DNA of 64,000 bases from Marichromatium bheemlicum (GCF_012276755.1 NZ_JAAXKX010000003.1:181603-245602), one strand, 5' to 3'. Counted from the stretch's first letter, positions 16,466-26,059 are shown. A program made the numbers and translations. Notes: generated by a model not told the origin, from the letters alone.

Positions 16466-17710
16466 TCAGGGGTAGATCAGCAGCGGCTCGACCTGTGCGC
16501 GCCAGGCGCGCTCGTCGGCGCACAGGCGCTGTTCGAGATCGGCGGGCGTGGCCGCCGGGTCGTCGACCCACTCGCGCAGTAGCGGGCCGCCGCAGATCAG
16601 GTCGATGGCCAGGCGCTCGTGCTCGTACTCGTAGGCGAAGTGACGCCACAGCGGATAGTCCGGGGACTCCAGACGCAGCGCCTTGAACAGCAGCGCGATC
16701 AGTCGGTAGGGCCGGAACGCCTGGTGGTCGTAGCCGGCCTGATCGGTGTGGATCTGCACCCCGGCGCAGCGTGAGCCCTGGTGCTTGTGGAAGGTCGGCT
16801 CGAACCAACAGGGGCGCAGCAGTGCGCCGCGGGTCCAGGCCGGGCACAGCGCCTCCATGCGCGCGAGGATGCGGTTGAAGTCGAGGTCCGGCGCGCCGAC
16901 CAGCTCCAGCGGGGTGGTGGTGCCGCGCCCCTCGGAGAGGGTGGTGCCCTCGAGCATCACGGTGCCGGGGTAGCAGCGCGCCATGTTGAGGCTGGCGGCG
17001 TTGGGGCTGGGGTTGATCCAGGGGCGCTGGTGCAGCGGCCAGCCGAACCCGGGCCCCTGGTCGGGCCGATAGCCCTGCATCGCGATCACCTCGAGTTCGA
17101 GGTCGTGCCCACCGCGCGCGGCGAACCAGCGCGCCAGCTCGCCGAGGGTGAGACCGTGGCGCATGATCAGCGCCCCGGCGCCGACGAAGCTCTCCCAGCC
17201 CGCCTCGAGGATGCTGCCCTCGATCGGGCGCCCGGCGGGGTTGGGGCGATCGAGCACCCACAGCGCCTTGCCGTGACGGGCGCAGGCCTCGATCAGGTAG
17301 GCCAGGGTGGTGATATAGGTGTAGATACGGGTGCCGACGTCCTGCAGGTCGACCAGCAGTACGTCGAAACTCTCGAGCATCCGCGTGGTCGGATAGCGCG
17401 CCTCGCCATAGAGGCTGTAGACCGGGATGCCGTGGCGCGGATCGCGTTCGTCCGGGGTCTCGACCATGTTGTCCTGCTTGTCGCCGCGCATTCCGTGCTG
17501 GGGGCCGAAGGCGGCCACCAGGTCGAGGTCGGGGAGCGCCATCAGGGCGTCGAGGCTGTGCTGGCCGCTGGCGGTCAGCGATGCGGCGTGGCCGAGCAGG
17601 GCGAGGCGCCGGCCGCGCAGTGGGCGGCGCAGCTCGGGCTCGGCGAGCAGGCGGTCGATTCCGTAGCTGATCATCTCGATTCGGTGGTGCGGGTTGTGAT
17701 GGTGGGGCAT
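16466..17710 (-). CDS. DUF1343 / NamZ-like exo-beta-N-acetylmuramidase
   Basis: About 414 residues. Recognisable DUF1343 blocks are GHAASLTASGQHSLDAL, FGPQHGMRGDKQDNM, VYSLYGE, DLQDVGTRIYTYI, VLDRPNPAG and LSEGRGTT. NamZ enzymes remove terminal MurNAc from peptidoglycan fragments during cell-wall recycling. No clear signal peptide is visible. The start is uncertain: ATG 17710 is used here, and ATG 17674 would shorten it by 12 residues. The gene is 17 bases upstream of the patatin gene on the same strand. Confidence 0.82.
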   Translation of the reverse strand: MPHHHNPHHRIEMISYGIDRLLAEPELRRPLRGRRLALLGHAASLTASGQHSLDALMALPDLDLVAAFGPQHGMRGDKQDNMVETPDERDPRHGIPVYSLYGEARYPTTRMLESFDVLLVDLQDVGTRIYTYITTLAYLIEACARHGKALWVLDRPNPAGRPIEGSILEAGWESFVGAGALIMRHGLTLGELARWFAARGGHDLELEVIAMQGYRPDQGPGFGWPLHQRPWINPSPNAASLNMARCYPGTVMLEGTTLSEGRGTTTPLELVGAPDLDFNRILARMEALCPAWTRGALLRPCWFEPTFHKHQGSRCAGVQIHTDQAGYDHQAFRPYRLIALLFKALRLESPDYPLWRHFAYEYEHERLAIDLICGGPLLREWVDDPAATPADLEQRLCADERAWRAQVEPLLIYP

Positions 17711-18020
17711 GTTAGACCAGGCACCGCTTAAGCGCCTACGGATCCGCTCGGTCGGGCCATGGATTGATCCCTGCCAAGGACAAGGGCGCCGAGATGACCG
17801 ACAATGATGTGCCTTCGTTGCGCCGAGTGTCAGGCGGCGCAGCCCGGTCGCGGCGCTATGCCGTGAGCCGACCGCAAGGATGTCGCCAGCCCTCTCGGGC
17901 GCGGAGGCGGTCCCCGTGATTGTGTGATATGTGCGAGACCCGTGGTCACGGCGTCTCGTGCCTCCGTTTTCCGGTCGTCGGGTGAGCGACGGCCCTCGAT
18001 CCTGTTGCAGTGTCCAATCG
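17711..18020. other. Divergent intergenic region, namZ-like / queA
   Basis: About 310 bases. I see no convincing gene, terminator or repeat. It should contain promoters for both flanking genes, but no clear sigma-70 pair stands out. Confidence 0.5.
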
Positions 18021-19079
18021 ATGCGCCGTTCAGACTTCCATTTCGAGCTTCCCGATGAGCTGATCGCCCAGTATCCGCTCCCCGAGCGTGCCGCCTCGCG
18101 CCTGTTGGTGCTCGAGGCCGGGGCGATGCAGCCCCGTGATGGGCATTTCACCGATCTGCCCGGATTGCTGAGACCCCATGACCTGCTGGTGTTCAACAAT
18201 ACCCGGGTGATGCGCGCGCGTCTGTTCGCCGCCAAGGAGACCGGTGGGCGGGTGGAGATGCTCGTCGAGCGGGTGCTCGAACCCAGGGTGGCGGTGGCGC
18301 ACCTGCGTGCGAGCAAGTCGCCCAAGCCCGGCGCCCAGCTCTCGATCGATGGCGTGCCGCGCATCGAGGTGATCGGGCGTGAGGATGACCTGTTCCGGCT
18401 GCGCGCGCTCGATGACGACTTCGCGGTATTGATGGAGCGCTTCGGGCACATGCCGCTACCGCCCTATATCACCCGCGCCGACGAGCTCGCCGATGAGACC
18501 CGTTATCAGACCGTCTATGCCCGTCGCGATGGTGCGGTGGCGGCGCCGACGGCGGGGTTGCACTTCGATGAGACATTGCTCACGCGGCTCGATGCGCTCG
18601 GTGTCGAGCGTGCCGAGATCACCCTCCATGTCGGTGCCGGGACCTTCCGCCCGGTACGGGTCGATGACCTCGATCAGCACCACATGCACTCGGAGTGGCT
18701 GGAGGTCGATGAGGCATTGTGCGCACGGGTGGCCGAGACCCGTGCCCGCGGCGGTCGTGTGATCGCCGTCGGCACCACCAGTGTGCGTGCGCTGGAGACG
18801 GCCGCCGCCACTGGTGAGCTGCGTCCCTATCGGGGCGAGAGTCGGCTGTTCATTCGTCCGGGTTATCGCTTCCGGGTGGTCGATGCCATGGTCACCAATT
18901 TCCATCTGCCCGAGTCGACCCTGCTGATGCTGGTGTGTGCCTTCGCTGGATACGAGCGGATGATGGCCGCTTATCGTCATGCCGTGGTCGAACGCTATCG
19001 CTTCTTCAGCTATGGCGATGCCATGTTCCTATCCTGCGTGCGTGAGGACGCCCAGCGTCAGTCTCCACTCATTGAATGA
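18021..19079 (+). CDS. queA: S-adenosylmethionine:tRNA ribosyltransferase-isomerase QueA
   Basis: A 352-residue QueA of normal length. It transfers and isomerises the ribosyl moiety of SAM onto preQ1-modified tRNA to give epoxyqueuosine. Conserved blocks include [12 protein letters not shown] at the start, [33 protein letters not shown] and [15 protein letters not shown]. The start ATG 18021 gives the canonical N-terminus. In many proteobacteria tgt follows; here the next gene is an H-NS-like protein. Confidence 0.95.
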   Translation: MRRSDFHFELPDELIAQYPLPERAASRLLVLEAGAMQPRDGHFTDLPGLLRPHDLLVFNNTRVMRARLFAAKETGGRVEMLVERVLEPRVAVAHLRASKSPKPGAQLSIDGVPRIEVIGREDDLFRLRALDDDFAVLMERFGHMPLPPYITRADELADETRYQTVYARRDGAVAAPTAGLHFDETLLTRLDALGVERAEITLHVGAGTFRPVRVDDLDQHHMHSEWLEVDEALCARVAETRARGGRVIAVGTTSVRALETAAATGELRPYRGESRLFIRPGYRFRVVDAMVTNFHLPESTLLMLVCAFAGYERMMAAYRHAVVERYRFFSYGDAMFLSCVREDAQRQSPLIE

Positions 19080-19312
19080 GATGCGCCACGGCCACAGGTT
19101 TGGTGTCGATGCGTAGTGTGTACGCGCGATGCCGGTTATGCTGGCCTGGTCTTTTCGCTTCAATCCTGTTTATGCGTGACGCATGATGGCTTATACCATG
19201 GGTGTGTGCGGCACTGCGTTCGCGCGCCTCGTAATGGAGGGTGGGCCTGTCTGGGTGAACATCTATGACCGGGTTCTTGGTCGCGCTCTGGCGGTTGCCA
19301 TTGTGATGACAC

Positions 19313-19339
19313 TAAAGACCGCCTAATAAATAGTCTTTA
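19313..19339. repeat. Inverted repeat just upstream of the hns promoter
   Basis: TAAAGAC (19313-19319) and GTCTTTA (19333-19339) are perfect inverted copies separated by 13 A+T-rich bases. The right arm ends one base before the predicted -35. An operator, possibly autoregulatory, is a reasonable guess. Confidence 0.45.
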
Positions 19340-19340
19340 C

Positions 19341-19368
19341 TTGACTTTTCTAATAAATCGAATACATT
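19341..19368 (+). promoter_or_regulatory. Predicted sigma-70 promoter for the H-NS-like gene
   Basis: TTGACT (19341-19346) and TACATT (19363-19368) are 16 bases apart in an A+T-rich stretch that contrasts with the GC-rich surroundings. Transcription would start near 19376, leaving a leader of about 67 bases before the GTG start. Confidence 0.6.
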
Positions 19369-19442
19369 ACGCGGTGCGCGCAGAGCCTGTGTTTTGCGTT
19401 CATCAGACAACAAACATCGCAACCCCATTGGAGGTAGACCAC

Positions 19443-19844
19443 GTGGAGTACGCTAACCTTAGCGTCGAAGAGATCCGGCGCCAGCTGGAAGAGGCCGAGA
19501 GCAAGCAGAACGAGCTCAAGCGTGCACTCGAGACCCGTCGCCGTGAGGCGAAGAAAGAGGTGGCGCAGGAGCTGCGCGACCTGATCGAGCAGCGTGGTTA
19601 TACGCTCGAGGAGATGCTTGAGGAGCTTGCGCCGAGGAAATCGCGCCGCGGTGGTTCGCGTAAGTCGTCCGGCTCGCGTCAGTACACCGAGTACTTCGAC
19701 CCTGAGAACCCGGAAAACGTCTATGTCCGCGGGGTGCTGCCGCGCTGGATGAAGAGCAAAATGACCGAAAAGGGTCTCGATCCTTCCTCGAAGGAAGATC
19801 GCGATACCTTCAAATCGACCTATCTGAAGGTCAAGCAGAACTGA
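19443..19844 (+). CDS. hns: H-NS-family nucleoid protein
   Basis: A 133-residue basic protein. The first ~60 residues are a heptad-like charged coiled coil (LSVEEIRRQLEEAESKQ onwards) suited to oligomerisation. A basic Ser/Arg linker follows, then a C-terminal segment with VRGVLPRWM, matching the position and shape of the DNA-binding loop region of H-NS/HvrA proteins. Such proteins bind curved A+T-rich DNA and silence genes. The start is GTG 19443, with a strong GGAGGT seven bases upstream. An H-NS-like protein next to a photosynthesis region recalls HvrA, which modulates photosynthesis genes in Rhodobacter, but that function is not shown here. Confidence 0.75.
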   Translation: MEYANLSVEEIRRQLEEAESKQNELKRALETRRREAKKEVAQELRDLIEQRGYTLEEMLEELAPRKSRRGGSRKSSGSRQYTEYFDPENPENVYVRGVLPRWMKSKMTEKGLDPSSKEDRDTFKSTYLKVKQN

Positions 19845-19854
19845 TCCCTCCCCG

Positions 19855-19915
19855 CGCCTCCGTCGCTTCCGCGTCGCCGGATGTCTCCGCGCAGGCCGCG
19901 GACGATACGGAGGCG
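19855..19915. repeat. 9-bp inverted repeat enclosing further structure, after hns
   Basis: CGCCTCCGT (19855-19863) and ACGGAGGCG (19907-19915) pair perfectly around a GC-rich 43-base interior that can also fold. It starts 10 bases after the hns stop and may be a transcript-end structure; there is no T-run. Confidence 0.4.
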
Positions 19916-20132
19916 TTGTGGAGTAGACGGCCCTCGCGGGCAAACAATTCAATCGTTCGCTGGCTTTCGTCCTGCCGAGCGCGTAGACTGCACTCATCGC
20001 ATCAACCGGTCGATGCGTCGTCTCGCGGCTGAAGTGGCCTTGTTATCAAGGCATCACCCTCGAACGCCCTCCCTCTTTTTGCCTAGACCGGCCCCAATAC
20101 GACGTTGGGTTAGGCTGGTTTCAGGAGTCTTC

Positions 20133-21458
20133 ATGTCATTCGATTCGCTCGGCCTGCGGGCCGATCTGCTGCGTGCCGTGGCAGATCTGGGCTATGCACG
20201 CCCGACCCCGATTCAGGCGCAGGCCATTCCCGCGGTCCTGGCAGGTCATGACCTGCTCGCCGGTGCCCAGACCGGTACCGGCAAGACCGCCGCTTTCGCA
20301 CTGCCGATGCTGCAGTTGCTCGCGGGTCGAGGGGGACGTGGACGTTTGCCGCGGGCGCTGATCCTGTCGCCGACCCGCGAACTGGCGGCGCAGATCGGTG
20401 AGCAGGTCCATGCTTATGGCCGCGAATTGCCGCTGCGCTCGACGGTGATCTTCGGCGGTGTCGGCATGCAGCCGCAGGTCGATCGGTTGCGCCGCGGCGT
20501 CGATATCCTGGTGGCGACGCCGGGGCGGCTGCTCGACCATGTCTCGCGCCAGACCCTGGATCTCTCCAAGATCGAGATCCTGGTGCTCGACGAGGCCGAC
20601 CGGATGCTCGACATGGGCTTCATCCACGACATTCGCAAGGTCCTGGCGCTGTTGCCCAAGCAACGTCAGAACCTGTTGTTCTCGGCGACCTATTCCAATG
20701 AGATCCGGCGTCTGGCCGACCGCTTGCTCGATCAGCCCAAGGTCGTCGAGGTGGCGCGTCGTAATACCGCCGCCGAGACCGTGGAGCAGGCCGCGCACCC
20801 GGTCGATAAGTCGCGCAAGCGTGAGCTGCTCGCCCACCTCTTCCACCGCGAGGGCTGGGAGCAGGTTCTGGTGTTCACCCGCACCAAGGCCGGCGCCAAT
20901 CGCCTGGCCGAGTATCTGGGGCGCGAGGGGATTGCCGCTGCCGCGATCCACGGCAACAAGAGCCAGTCGGCGCGGACCCGGGCGCTGAGCGAGTTCAAGC
21001 AGGGGCGGGTGCGGGCACTGGTGGCCACCGACATCGCCGCGCGCGGTATCGATATCGCCAGTCTGCCCCAGGTGGTGAACTTCGAGCTGCCCGCCGTTGC
21101 CGAAGACTATGTGCACCGGATCGGCCGCACCGGGCGTGCCGGGGCCGGCGGTCAGGCGCTCTCCCTGGTTAGTCACGACGAGCGTAAGTTGCTCCATGGC
21201 ATCCAGCGTCTGATCAAGCGTGAGATCACGCTGCAGCCGGTCGCTGGTTTCGAGCCCTCGCCGGAGGCGCCCGCGACCGAGACCGCCGAGCCTGGACGGG
21301 GCGCTCGTCACCGCCGCTCGGGCAACCGCAATGGCGGTGGTCGTGGTAATGGCAACAACGTGGCGCGTGAGCGCACCGGGCGCTCGGCGTCCAAGTCACG
21401 AGCCGGGCAGGGCGCCAAGCGCGTCCGGCTCGGTCACGGAGGATCGACGCGGGCCTGA
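20133..21458 (+). CDS. rhlE: DEAD-box RNA helicase RhlE-type
   Basis: A 441-residue helicase with all core motifs: [10 protein letters not shown] (Q motif), AQTGTGKT (I), PTRELAAQ (Ia), DEAD (II), SAT (III) and [10 protein letters not shown] (VI). The C-terminal ~70 residues are basic and rich in Arg, Gly and Asn, as in RhlE proteins, and probably bind RNA. The ATG 20133 has CAGGAG upstream and gives the standard RhlE N-terminus (FDSLGL). The longer frame upstream is not protein-like. Confidence 0.92.
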   Translation: MSFDSLGLRADLLRAVADLGYARPTPIQAQAIPAVLAGHDLLAGAQTGTGKTAAFALPMLQLLAGRGGRGRLPRALILSPTRELAAQIGEQVHAYGRELPLRSTVIFGGVGMQPQVDRLRRGVDILVATPGRLLDHVSRQTLDLSKIEILVLDEADRMLDMGFIHDIRKVLALLPKQRQNLLFSATYSNEIRRLADRLLDQPKVVEVARRNTAAETVEQAAHPVDKSRKRELLAHLFHREGWEQVLVFTRTKAGANRLAEYLGREGIAAAAIHGNKSQSARTRALSEFKQGRVRALVATDIAARGIDIASLPQVVNFELPAVAEDYVHRIGRTGRAGAGGQALSLVSHDERKLLHGIQRLIKREITLQPVAGFEPSPEAPATETAEPGRGARHRRSGNRNGGGRGNGNNVARERTGRSASKSRAGQGAKRVRLGHGGSTRA

Positions 21459-21737
21459 TCGGTCCGTATGGGTGAGGGGATACCCCTCGTCCAGGCCCCG
21501 TGCATCGGATCCGTGCCGATGCCGTCTGAGTGCTGTCCGTTGATCGGACACTCCAGACATCGGGCGCCGGCCTCGTGACAATCGTCTCAGGAGCGTACTC
21601 CGGGCGTTCCGTTGCCGGCACCGATGAAGCTGGGCCTAGTCTCCAACGGTGGAGACAAAAACTGTCGAATCAGTTGCGTGTTGATTTTTCGGCTGTTCTC
21701 TTTCTCTTCAATGCGCACTCGTATGGATATCCCGAAT

Positions 21738-22010
21738 ATGAATATTTATGTTGGCAATCTCGCTTACGGCGTGACTCAGGATGAACTTCAGGCCGTGTTC
21801 GCCGCCTACGGTGAGATCTCCAGCGTGAACTTGATCACCGATAAGTTCACCGGGGAGTCGAAGGGGTTCGGCTTCGTCGAGATGCCTAACAACTCCGAGG
21901 CCGATACCGCCATCAAGGCCCTCAACGACACCCCGCTGAAGGGGCGTAACATGAAGGTCAATCAGGCCAAGCCGCGCGGTGAGCGTCCCTCCCGCGGGCC
22001 GCGCTGGTAA
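21738..22010 (+). CDS. Small RRM RNA-binding protein
   Basis: A 90-residue single-RRM protein with RNP2 IYVGNL at residues 3-8 and RNP1 KGFGFVEM near residue 41, ending in a short basic Arg/Pro/Gly tail. Such proteins resemble the cold-induced Rbp proteins of cyanobacteria and are common in proteobacteria. The start is either ATG 21738 or in-frame ATG 21723; neither has a strong Shine-Dalgarno. A long A+T-rich leader (about 21640-21735) may be regulatory. It lies downstream of rhlE, and both are RNA-remodelling proteins often linked to cold adaptation. Confidence 0.85.
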   Translation: MNIYVGNLAYGVTQDELQAVFAAYGEISSVNLITDKFTGESKGFGFVEMPNNSEADTAIKALNDTPLKGRNMKVNQAKPRGERPSRGPRW

Positions 22011-22020
22011 GCGCTACCAA

Positions 22021-22048
22021 GGGGGCGCTGCGTTCGCGCAGCGCCCCC
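22021..22048 (+). terminator. Strong 12-bp hairpin with TTCG loop after the RRM gene
   Basis: GGGGGCGCTGCG pairs perfectly with CGCAGCGCCCCC around a TTCG tetraloop, starting 11 bases after the stop codon. There is no T-run behind it, so it may act as a weak terminator or as a 3'-end stabiliser. Confidence 0.7.
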
Positions 22049-22296
22049 GGCGCGTCTCACCGCCCTTGGTGAGGCGCCTGACGGATCATCCCCTAATCCG
22101 TTGCTCGAATCGGGCCGTTCGCCCACCCCTCGCACGCATCCCCGGGCCAGGCCCGCTCCTTCGCCGACCGCGCCGCACGCATCTGCCGATGGTGGTGCTC
22201 TCTCGCCGTCGTCACGCCCGCGCTACCAGGGCGCTGCGTACACCCTGAGCATCTGCTACCGTAGCGGCGTCTTTATTCGCTGCTGTCCTTCGCACC

Positions 22297-24141
22297 ATGC
22301 CAGAAACCCCTAACCAATCGGTCGAATTGACCTATCGTGTATGCCCCGTCGAGCCCGAGGCCCACCGCTTCGAGGTCGAGTTGCTGTTGCGCCGGGCCGC
22401 GCCTATGCCGCTGCGCCTGAGCCTGCCGGCGTGGATCCCGGGCAGCTACATGATCCGTGATTTCGCGCGCCATCTCGTCGAGATCGCTGCCACTGATGGC
22501 GAGGGTGAGCCGCTGGTCCTGGAGAAGCTCGACAAGCAGACCTGGCTTGCCGATCGGCCGGTTGCCACGGCGCAGGTGCGCTATCGGGTCCATGCCTGGG
22601 ATCGCTCGGTGCGCGGCTGCCACCTCGACGCCAACCACGCTTACTTCAATGGCTCGGGGCTGTTGCTGCAGGTCGACGGGGCCGATGACCGCCCTTGCGC
22701 GCTCGAGCTGCTGCCGCCGCCGGGCGTGGCGCGTGCCGACTGGCGCCTGGCCTGTGCCTGCCGGCCCGAATCGGTCGATGCGTGTGGCTTCGGGCGCTAT
22801 CTGGCCGATGACTACGCCGACCTGATCGATCACCCGGTGGAGATGGGCCGGTTCACCGAGATCCCCTTCGATGTCGACGGCGTGCCCCATCGCATGGTGC
22901 TCAGCGGCCAGCATCGCGCCGACGGCGAGCGGCTGGCCGAGGACCTTGAGCACATCTGCCGCGAGCATGCGGCGCTGTTCGGCGAGCTACCGCTCGACCG
23001 CTATCTGTTCCTCACCAGTGTCACCGGCGCCGGTTATGGGGGGCTCGAACACCGCTTCTCCACCAGCCTGATGTGCGCCCGCGCCGACCTGCCGCGGCGC
23101 GCCGAGCGTGGCCGCCCGCCGCGCGAGGGCTATGTCCGCTTCCTCGGGCTGTGCAGTCACGAGTATTTTCATCTCTGGAACGTCAAGCGCATCCGCCCCC
23201 AGGCGCTGATCGACGGCGGTCTGGAGCGCGAGGTCCACACCCGGCTGCTGTGGGCCTTCGAGGGCATCACCTCTTACTACGATGAGCTGGCGCTGGTGCG
23301 CAGCGGTCGTATCGACACCGCGACCTATCTCGGCCTGCTCGCCAACGCCATCACCCGCTTGCAGCGCAACCCGGGGCGGCGTCTGCAGACCCTGGCCGCG
23401 TCGAGCTTCGATGCCTGGACTCGCTTCTACAAGCAGGACGAGAGTGCGCCCAACGTCATCGTCAGCTACTACCTCAAGGGCGCGCTGGTGGCGTTGGCAC
23501 TCGATCTGACGTTGCGCCAGCGCAGTGCTGGGGGCTGTTCGCTCGATACGGTGATGCGCGCGCTCTGGACCCGCCACGGGCGGACCGGGGTTGGTGTCGC
23601 CGAGCGCGGTATCGAGGCCCTGGCCGAGGAGGTCAGCGGGCTCGACCTGGGGGACTTCTTCACCTCCGCGCTCGATTCCACCGATGAGCTTGAGCTAGCG
23701 CCGCTGTTCGCCTCCCTGGGGATCGAGATGCGGCTGCGCCCGGCGCGCGATGGCAAGGATCTCGGCGGTTGTGTCGAGCGCTTCGACCCGGTCGAGGCCC
23801 CGGCCACACTCGGGGTGCGTCTGGTGCCGGGTGTGCCCGAGGGGGTGGTGCGTCATGTCCTCGCCGGCTCGCCGGGCGAGCGCGCCGGGCTCGCCCCCGG
23901 CGACCGGCTGGTCGCGCTCGATGGGCTGCGGGTCGGCGCCGACGACCTCGATTGCGCGGTGGCCGCGCTCGGTGCGCTGGACGCGCCGGTGTCGCTGCAC
24001 GTCTTCCGCGACGACGAACTGCTCGAGCTGGCCGTGCGTCCGCAGCCGGCGCCGGCCGACACCTGCGAGCTGTGCCTGCTGCCCGAGGCCGATGCCGCTG
24101 CGCAGGCCGCGCGCGCGGCCTGGCTGGCCAGCCGTGTCTGA
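22297..24141 (+). CDS. M61-family glycyl aminopeptidase-like metalloprotease with PDZ domain
   Basis: A 614-residue protein. The N-terminal beta domain contains WIPGSYMIRDFARH, typical of the family. The zinc motif is HEYFH at residues 288-292 within SHEYFHLWNVKRIRP, and a Glu in AFEGITSYYDEL is the likely third ligand. A PDZ domain lies at about residues 505-585. M61 peptidases prefer N-terminal glycine. No signal peptide is obvious, so it may be cytoplasmic. It precedes birA by 10 bases and could be co-transcribed with it. Confidence 0.9.
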   Translation: MPETPNQSVELTYRVCPVEPEAHRFEVELLLRRAAPMPLRLSLPAWIPGSYMIRDFARHLVEIAATDGEGEPLVLEKLDKQTWLADRPVATAQVRYRVHAWDRSVRGCHLDANHAYFNGSGLLLQVDGADDRPCALELLPPPGVARADWRLACACRPESVDACGFGRYLADDYADLIDHPVEMGRFTEIPFDVDGVPHRMVLSGQHRADGERLAEDLEHICREHAALFGELPLDRYLFLTSVTGAGYGGLEHRFSTSLMCARADLPRRAERGRPPREGYVRFLGLCSHEYFHLWNVKRIRPQALIDGGLEREVHTRLLWAFEGITSYYDELALVRSGRIDTATYLGLLANAITRLQRNPGRRLQTLAASSFDAWTRFYKQDESAPNVIVSYYLKGALVALALDLTLRQRSAGGCSLDTVMRALWTRHGRTGVGVAERGIEALAEEVSGLDLGDFFTSALDSTDELELAPLFASLGIEMRLRPARDGKDLGGCVERFDPVEAPATLGVRLVPGVPEGVVRHVLAGSPGERAGLAPGDRLVALDGLRVGADDLDCAVAALGALDAPVSLHVFRDDELLELAVRPQPAPADTCELCLLPEADAAAQAARAAWLASRV

Positions 24142-24151
24142 GGGGGCGGGG

Positions 24152-25150
24152 ATGGATCGTCAGATCGCGTTGATCCGGCTGCTCGCCGACGGTGAGGTGC
24201 ACTCGGGCGAGGCCATCGCTGCGCACCTCGGCATCACCCGCGCGGCGGTGTGGAAGGCGTTGCGCAAGGCCGCCGAGCGCTTCGGTCTGGCGCTCGAGTC
24301 GGTGCGCGGGCGCGGCTACCGCCTCGCTCAGCCGCTGGAGTTGCTCGAGCGTGAGCGCCTGCTCGCGGCGATGTCCGAGCAGGGGCGCGCGGCGCTCGCT
24401 CGGCTTGAGATCCACGACCAGATCGACTCGACCAATGCCTGGCTGATGCGCGAGGCCGCCGTCGGGGCACACTCGGCGACCCTGTGTCTGGCCGAGCAGC
24501 AGAGCGCCGGGCGTGGGCGGCGGGGGCGGACCTGGGTCTCGCCCTTCGGGGTCAATCTCTACGGCTCGCTGCTGTGGCGCTCGCCGCTGGCCCCGGCCGC
24601 GCTCGGAGCCTCGAGCCTGGTCGCCGGGGTGGTGGTGGCCGAGCAGCTCGCCGCGCTCGGGGTCGAGGGGGTGGCGTTGAAGTGGCCCAACGATGTGCTC
24701 TGGGAGCGGCGCAAGCTCGCCGGGCTGTTGCTCGAGGTGGCTGGTGAGTCGCAGGGTCCGAGCCATCTGGTGGTCGGTATCGGGATCAATCTGCGCATGG
24801 CTGCGGCCCAGGGGACGGCGATCGACCAGCCCTGGGCGGCGCTCGTCGAGGCGCTGCCCGACGGGATCGAGGGGATGCGCAATGTCTTGGCCGGACGACT
24901 TGCCGAGGCATTGCTCGCCGCGCTCGCCGACTACGAACGTGCTGGGCTCGACCCCTTCCTCGAGCGCTGGTCGCGCTTCGATGCCTTTCTCGGGCGAGCG
25001 GTCGGGTTGCACTTTGGTGAGCGGGTGATCAGCGGTCGCTATGACGGCATCGAGAGCGATGGTTCATTGCGTCTGGAGACCGCCGATGGGCTGCGACGCT
25101 TCCAGGCCGGTGAGGTCAGTCTGCGTCCGCTCGTGGAGGAGGGGCGATGA
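24152..25150 (+). CDS. birA: Bifunctional biotin-[acetyl-CoA-carboxylase] ligase / biotin repressor BirA
   Basis: A 332-residue protein. The N-terminal winged helix (residues 1-60, with SGEAIAAHLGITRAAVWKAL) supports a repressor role. The ligase domain has GRGRRGRTW, KWPNDV and GIGINL, which bind biotinyl-AMP. A C-terminal SH3-like domain follows. It attaches biotin to the carboxyl carrier protein. ATG 24152 follows a purine-rich GAGGGGGCGGGG. The stop overlaps coaX (ATGA), an arrangement seen in many bacteria. Confidence 0.95.
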   Translation: MDRQIALIRLLADGEVHSGEAIAAHLGITRAAVWKALRKAAERFGLALESVRGRGYRLAQPLELLERERLLAAMSEQGRAALARLEIHDQIDSTNAWLMREAAVGAHSATLCLAEQQSAGRGRRGRTWVSPFGVNLYGSLLWRSPLAPAALGASSLVAGVVVAEQLAALGVEGVALKWPNDVLWERRKLAGLLLEVAGESQGPSHLVVGIGINLRMAAAQGTAIDQPWAALVEALPDGIEGMRNVLAGRLAEALLAALADYERAGLDPFLERWSRFDAFLGRAVGLHFGERVISGRYDGIESDGSLRLETADGLRRFQAGEVSLRPLVEEGR

Positions 25151-25887
25151 TGCTGCTGCTCGATATCGGCAATACCAATCTGCGTTGGACACCCTGGACC
25201 GAGCAGGGCTTCGGCGAGATCGGGGTGGTGCGTCACGACGGCGGTATCCCGCTCGATCTGCTGGCGAGCTGGGAGGGGCTGGCGCCGCGCCCCCGGCGGT
25301 TGCTGGTGAGCAACGTCGGGGGCGCGGCGGTGGCCGCGGCCTTGACCCGGGTGAGTCGTGCCTACTGGGGGATCGAGCCCGAGTTCGCTGCCACCCGAGC
25401 GCGCTGGGGGCGATTGCGGATCGCCTATGACGAGCCCAGTCGGCTCGGGGTCGATCGTTGGCTGGGGCTGGTCGCGGCCGAGGCCGAGGGGGAGGGCGCC
25501 AAGCTCATCCTCGATGCCGGCACCGCGGTGACCTTCGATCTGCTCGCCGCCGATGGCGAGCATCTCGGCGGGGTGATCCTGCCGGGGATCGAGATGATGC
25601 GCGCGAGCCTGCTCGCCGGCACCGCCATCCCGCGGATCACCGCCGAGCCCGTAGGGGAGCCCTGGGCGCGCGATACCGGCACGGCGGTCGCCGCCGGCAG
25701 CCTGCAGGCGGTGTTGGGGGTGGCGACCCGGCTCTATGACCAGTTCGCCGCACGGATCGGGACCGCGCCGCGATTGCTGTTGACCGGGGGCGATGCACCC
25801 CGCCTGGGGCCACTGCTCGAGCGCCCCTGGGAGGCTGTGCCCGATCTGGTGCTGCGCGGTCTGGCGCGGGTCGGTGGGACACACTAG
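25147..25887 (+). CDS. coaX: Type III pantothenate kinase CoaX
   Basis: A 246-residue CoaX, which phosphorylates pantothenate in the first step of coenzyme A synthesis. Visible motifs are LLDIGNTNLRW (phosphate 1), GVDRWLGLVAAEAE and LDAGTAVTFDL (phosphate 2/adenosine region). The ASKHA fold lets it work without inhibition by CoA. The start ATG 25147 lies inside the birA stop, so it is translationally coupled. Confidence 0.95.
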   Translation: MMLLLDIGNTNLRWTPWTEQGFGEIGVVRHDGGIPLDLLASWEGLAPRPRRLLVSNVGGAAVAAALTRVSRAYWGIEPEFAATRARWGRLRIAYDEPSRLGVDRWLGLVAAEAEGEGAKLILDAGTAVTFDLLAADGEHLGGVILPGIEMMRASLLAGTAIPRITAEPVGEPWARDTGTAVAAGSLQAVLGVATRLYDQFAARIGTAPRLLLTGGDAPRLGPLLERPWEAVPDLVLRGLARVGGTH

Positions 25888-25982
25888 CGCGGTTTGGGCG
25901 TCGGTGGCACTTGCGCCGGTCGCTGGGGATGGGCTGGTATACTGGGGCGGCGCGGTCGGGCTGAGTCCTGGGCGCGCGAGGA

Positions 25983-26059
25983 TGGTGCCCTCGACAGGAT
26001 TCGAACCTGTGACCTATCGCTTAGGAGGCGATTGCTCTATCCGGCTGAGCTACGAGGGC
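25983..26059 (-). tRNA. tRNA-Arg (anticodon CCU)
   Basis: The minus strand folds as a complete 77-nt cloverleaf with encoded CCA. The acceptor is GCCCTCG paired with CGAGGGC, the D-arm is GCTC/GAGC, the anticodon stem is ATCGC/GCGAT with loop CTCCTAA (anticodon CCT), and the T-arm is ACAGG TTCGAAT CCTGT. It reads AGG, a rare codon in this GC-rich genome. It lies between coaX and the phytochrome-like gene. Confidence 0.97.

Noticed and set aside
16449..17261. N-terminal extension of the patatin frame across the NamZ-like gene
   Set aside because: The extension is an out-of-frame reading of the NamZ-like gene. A GTG with a strong GGAGGAG at 16448 and a signal peptide mark the real start.
17711..18451. 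N-terminal extension of the NamZ-like frame into queA
   Set aside because: It is antisense to queA and low in protein-like features; family length fits a start near 17710 or 17674.
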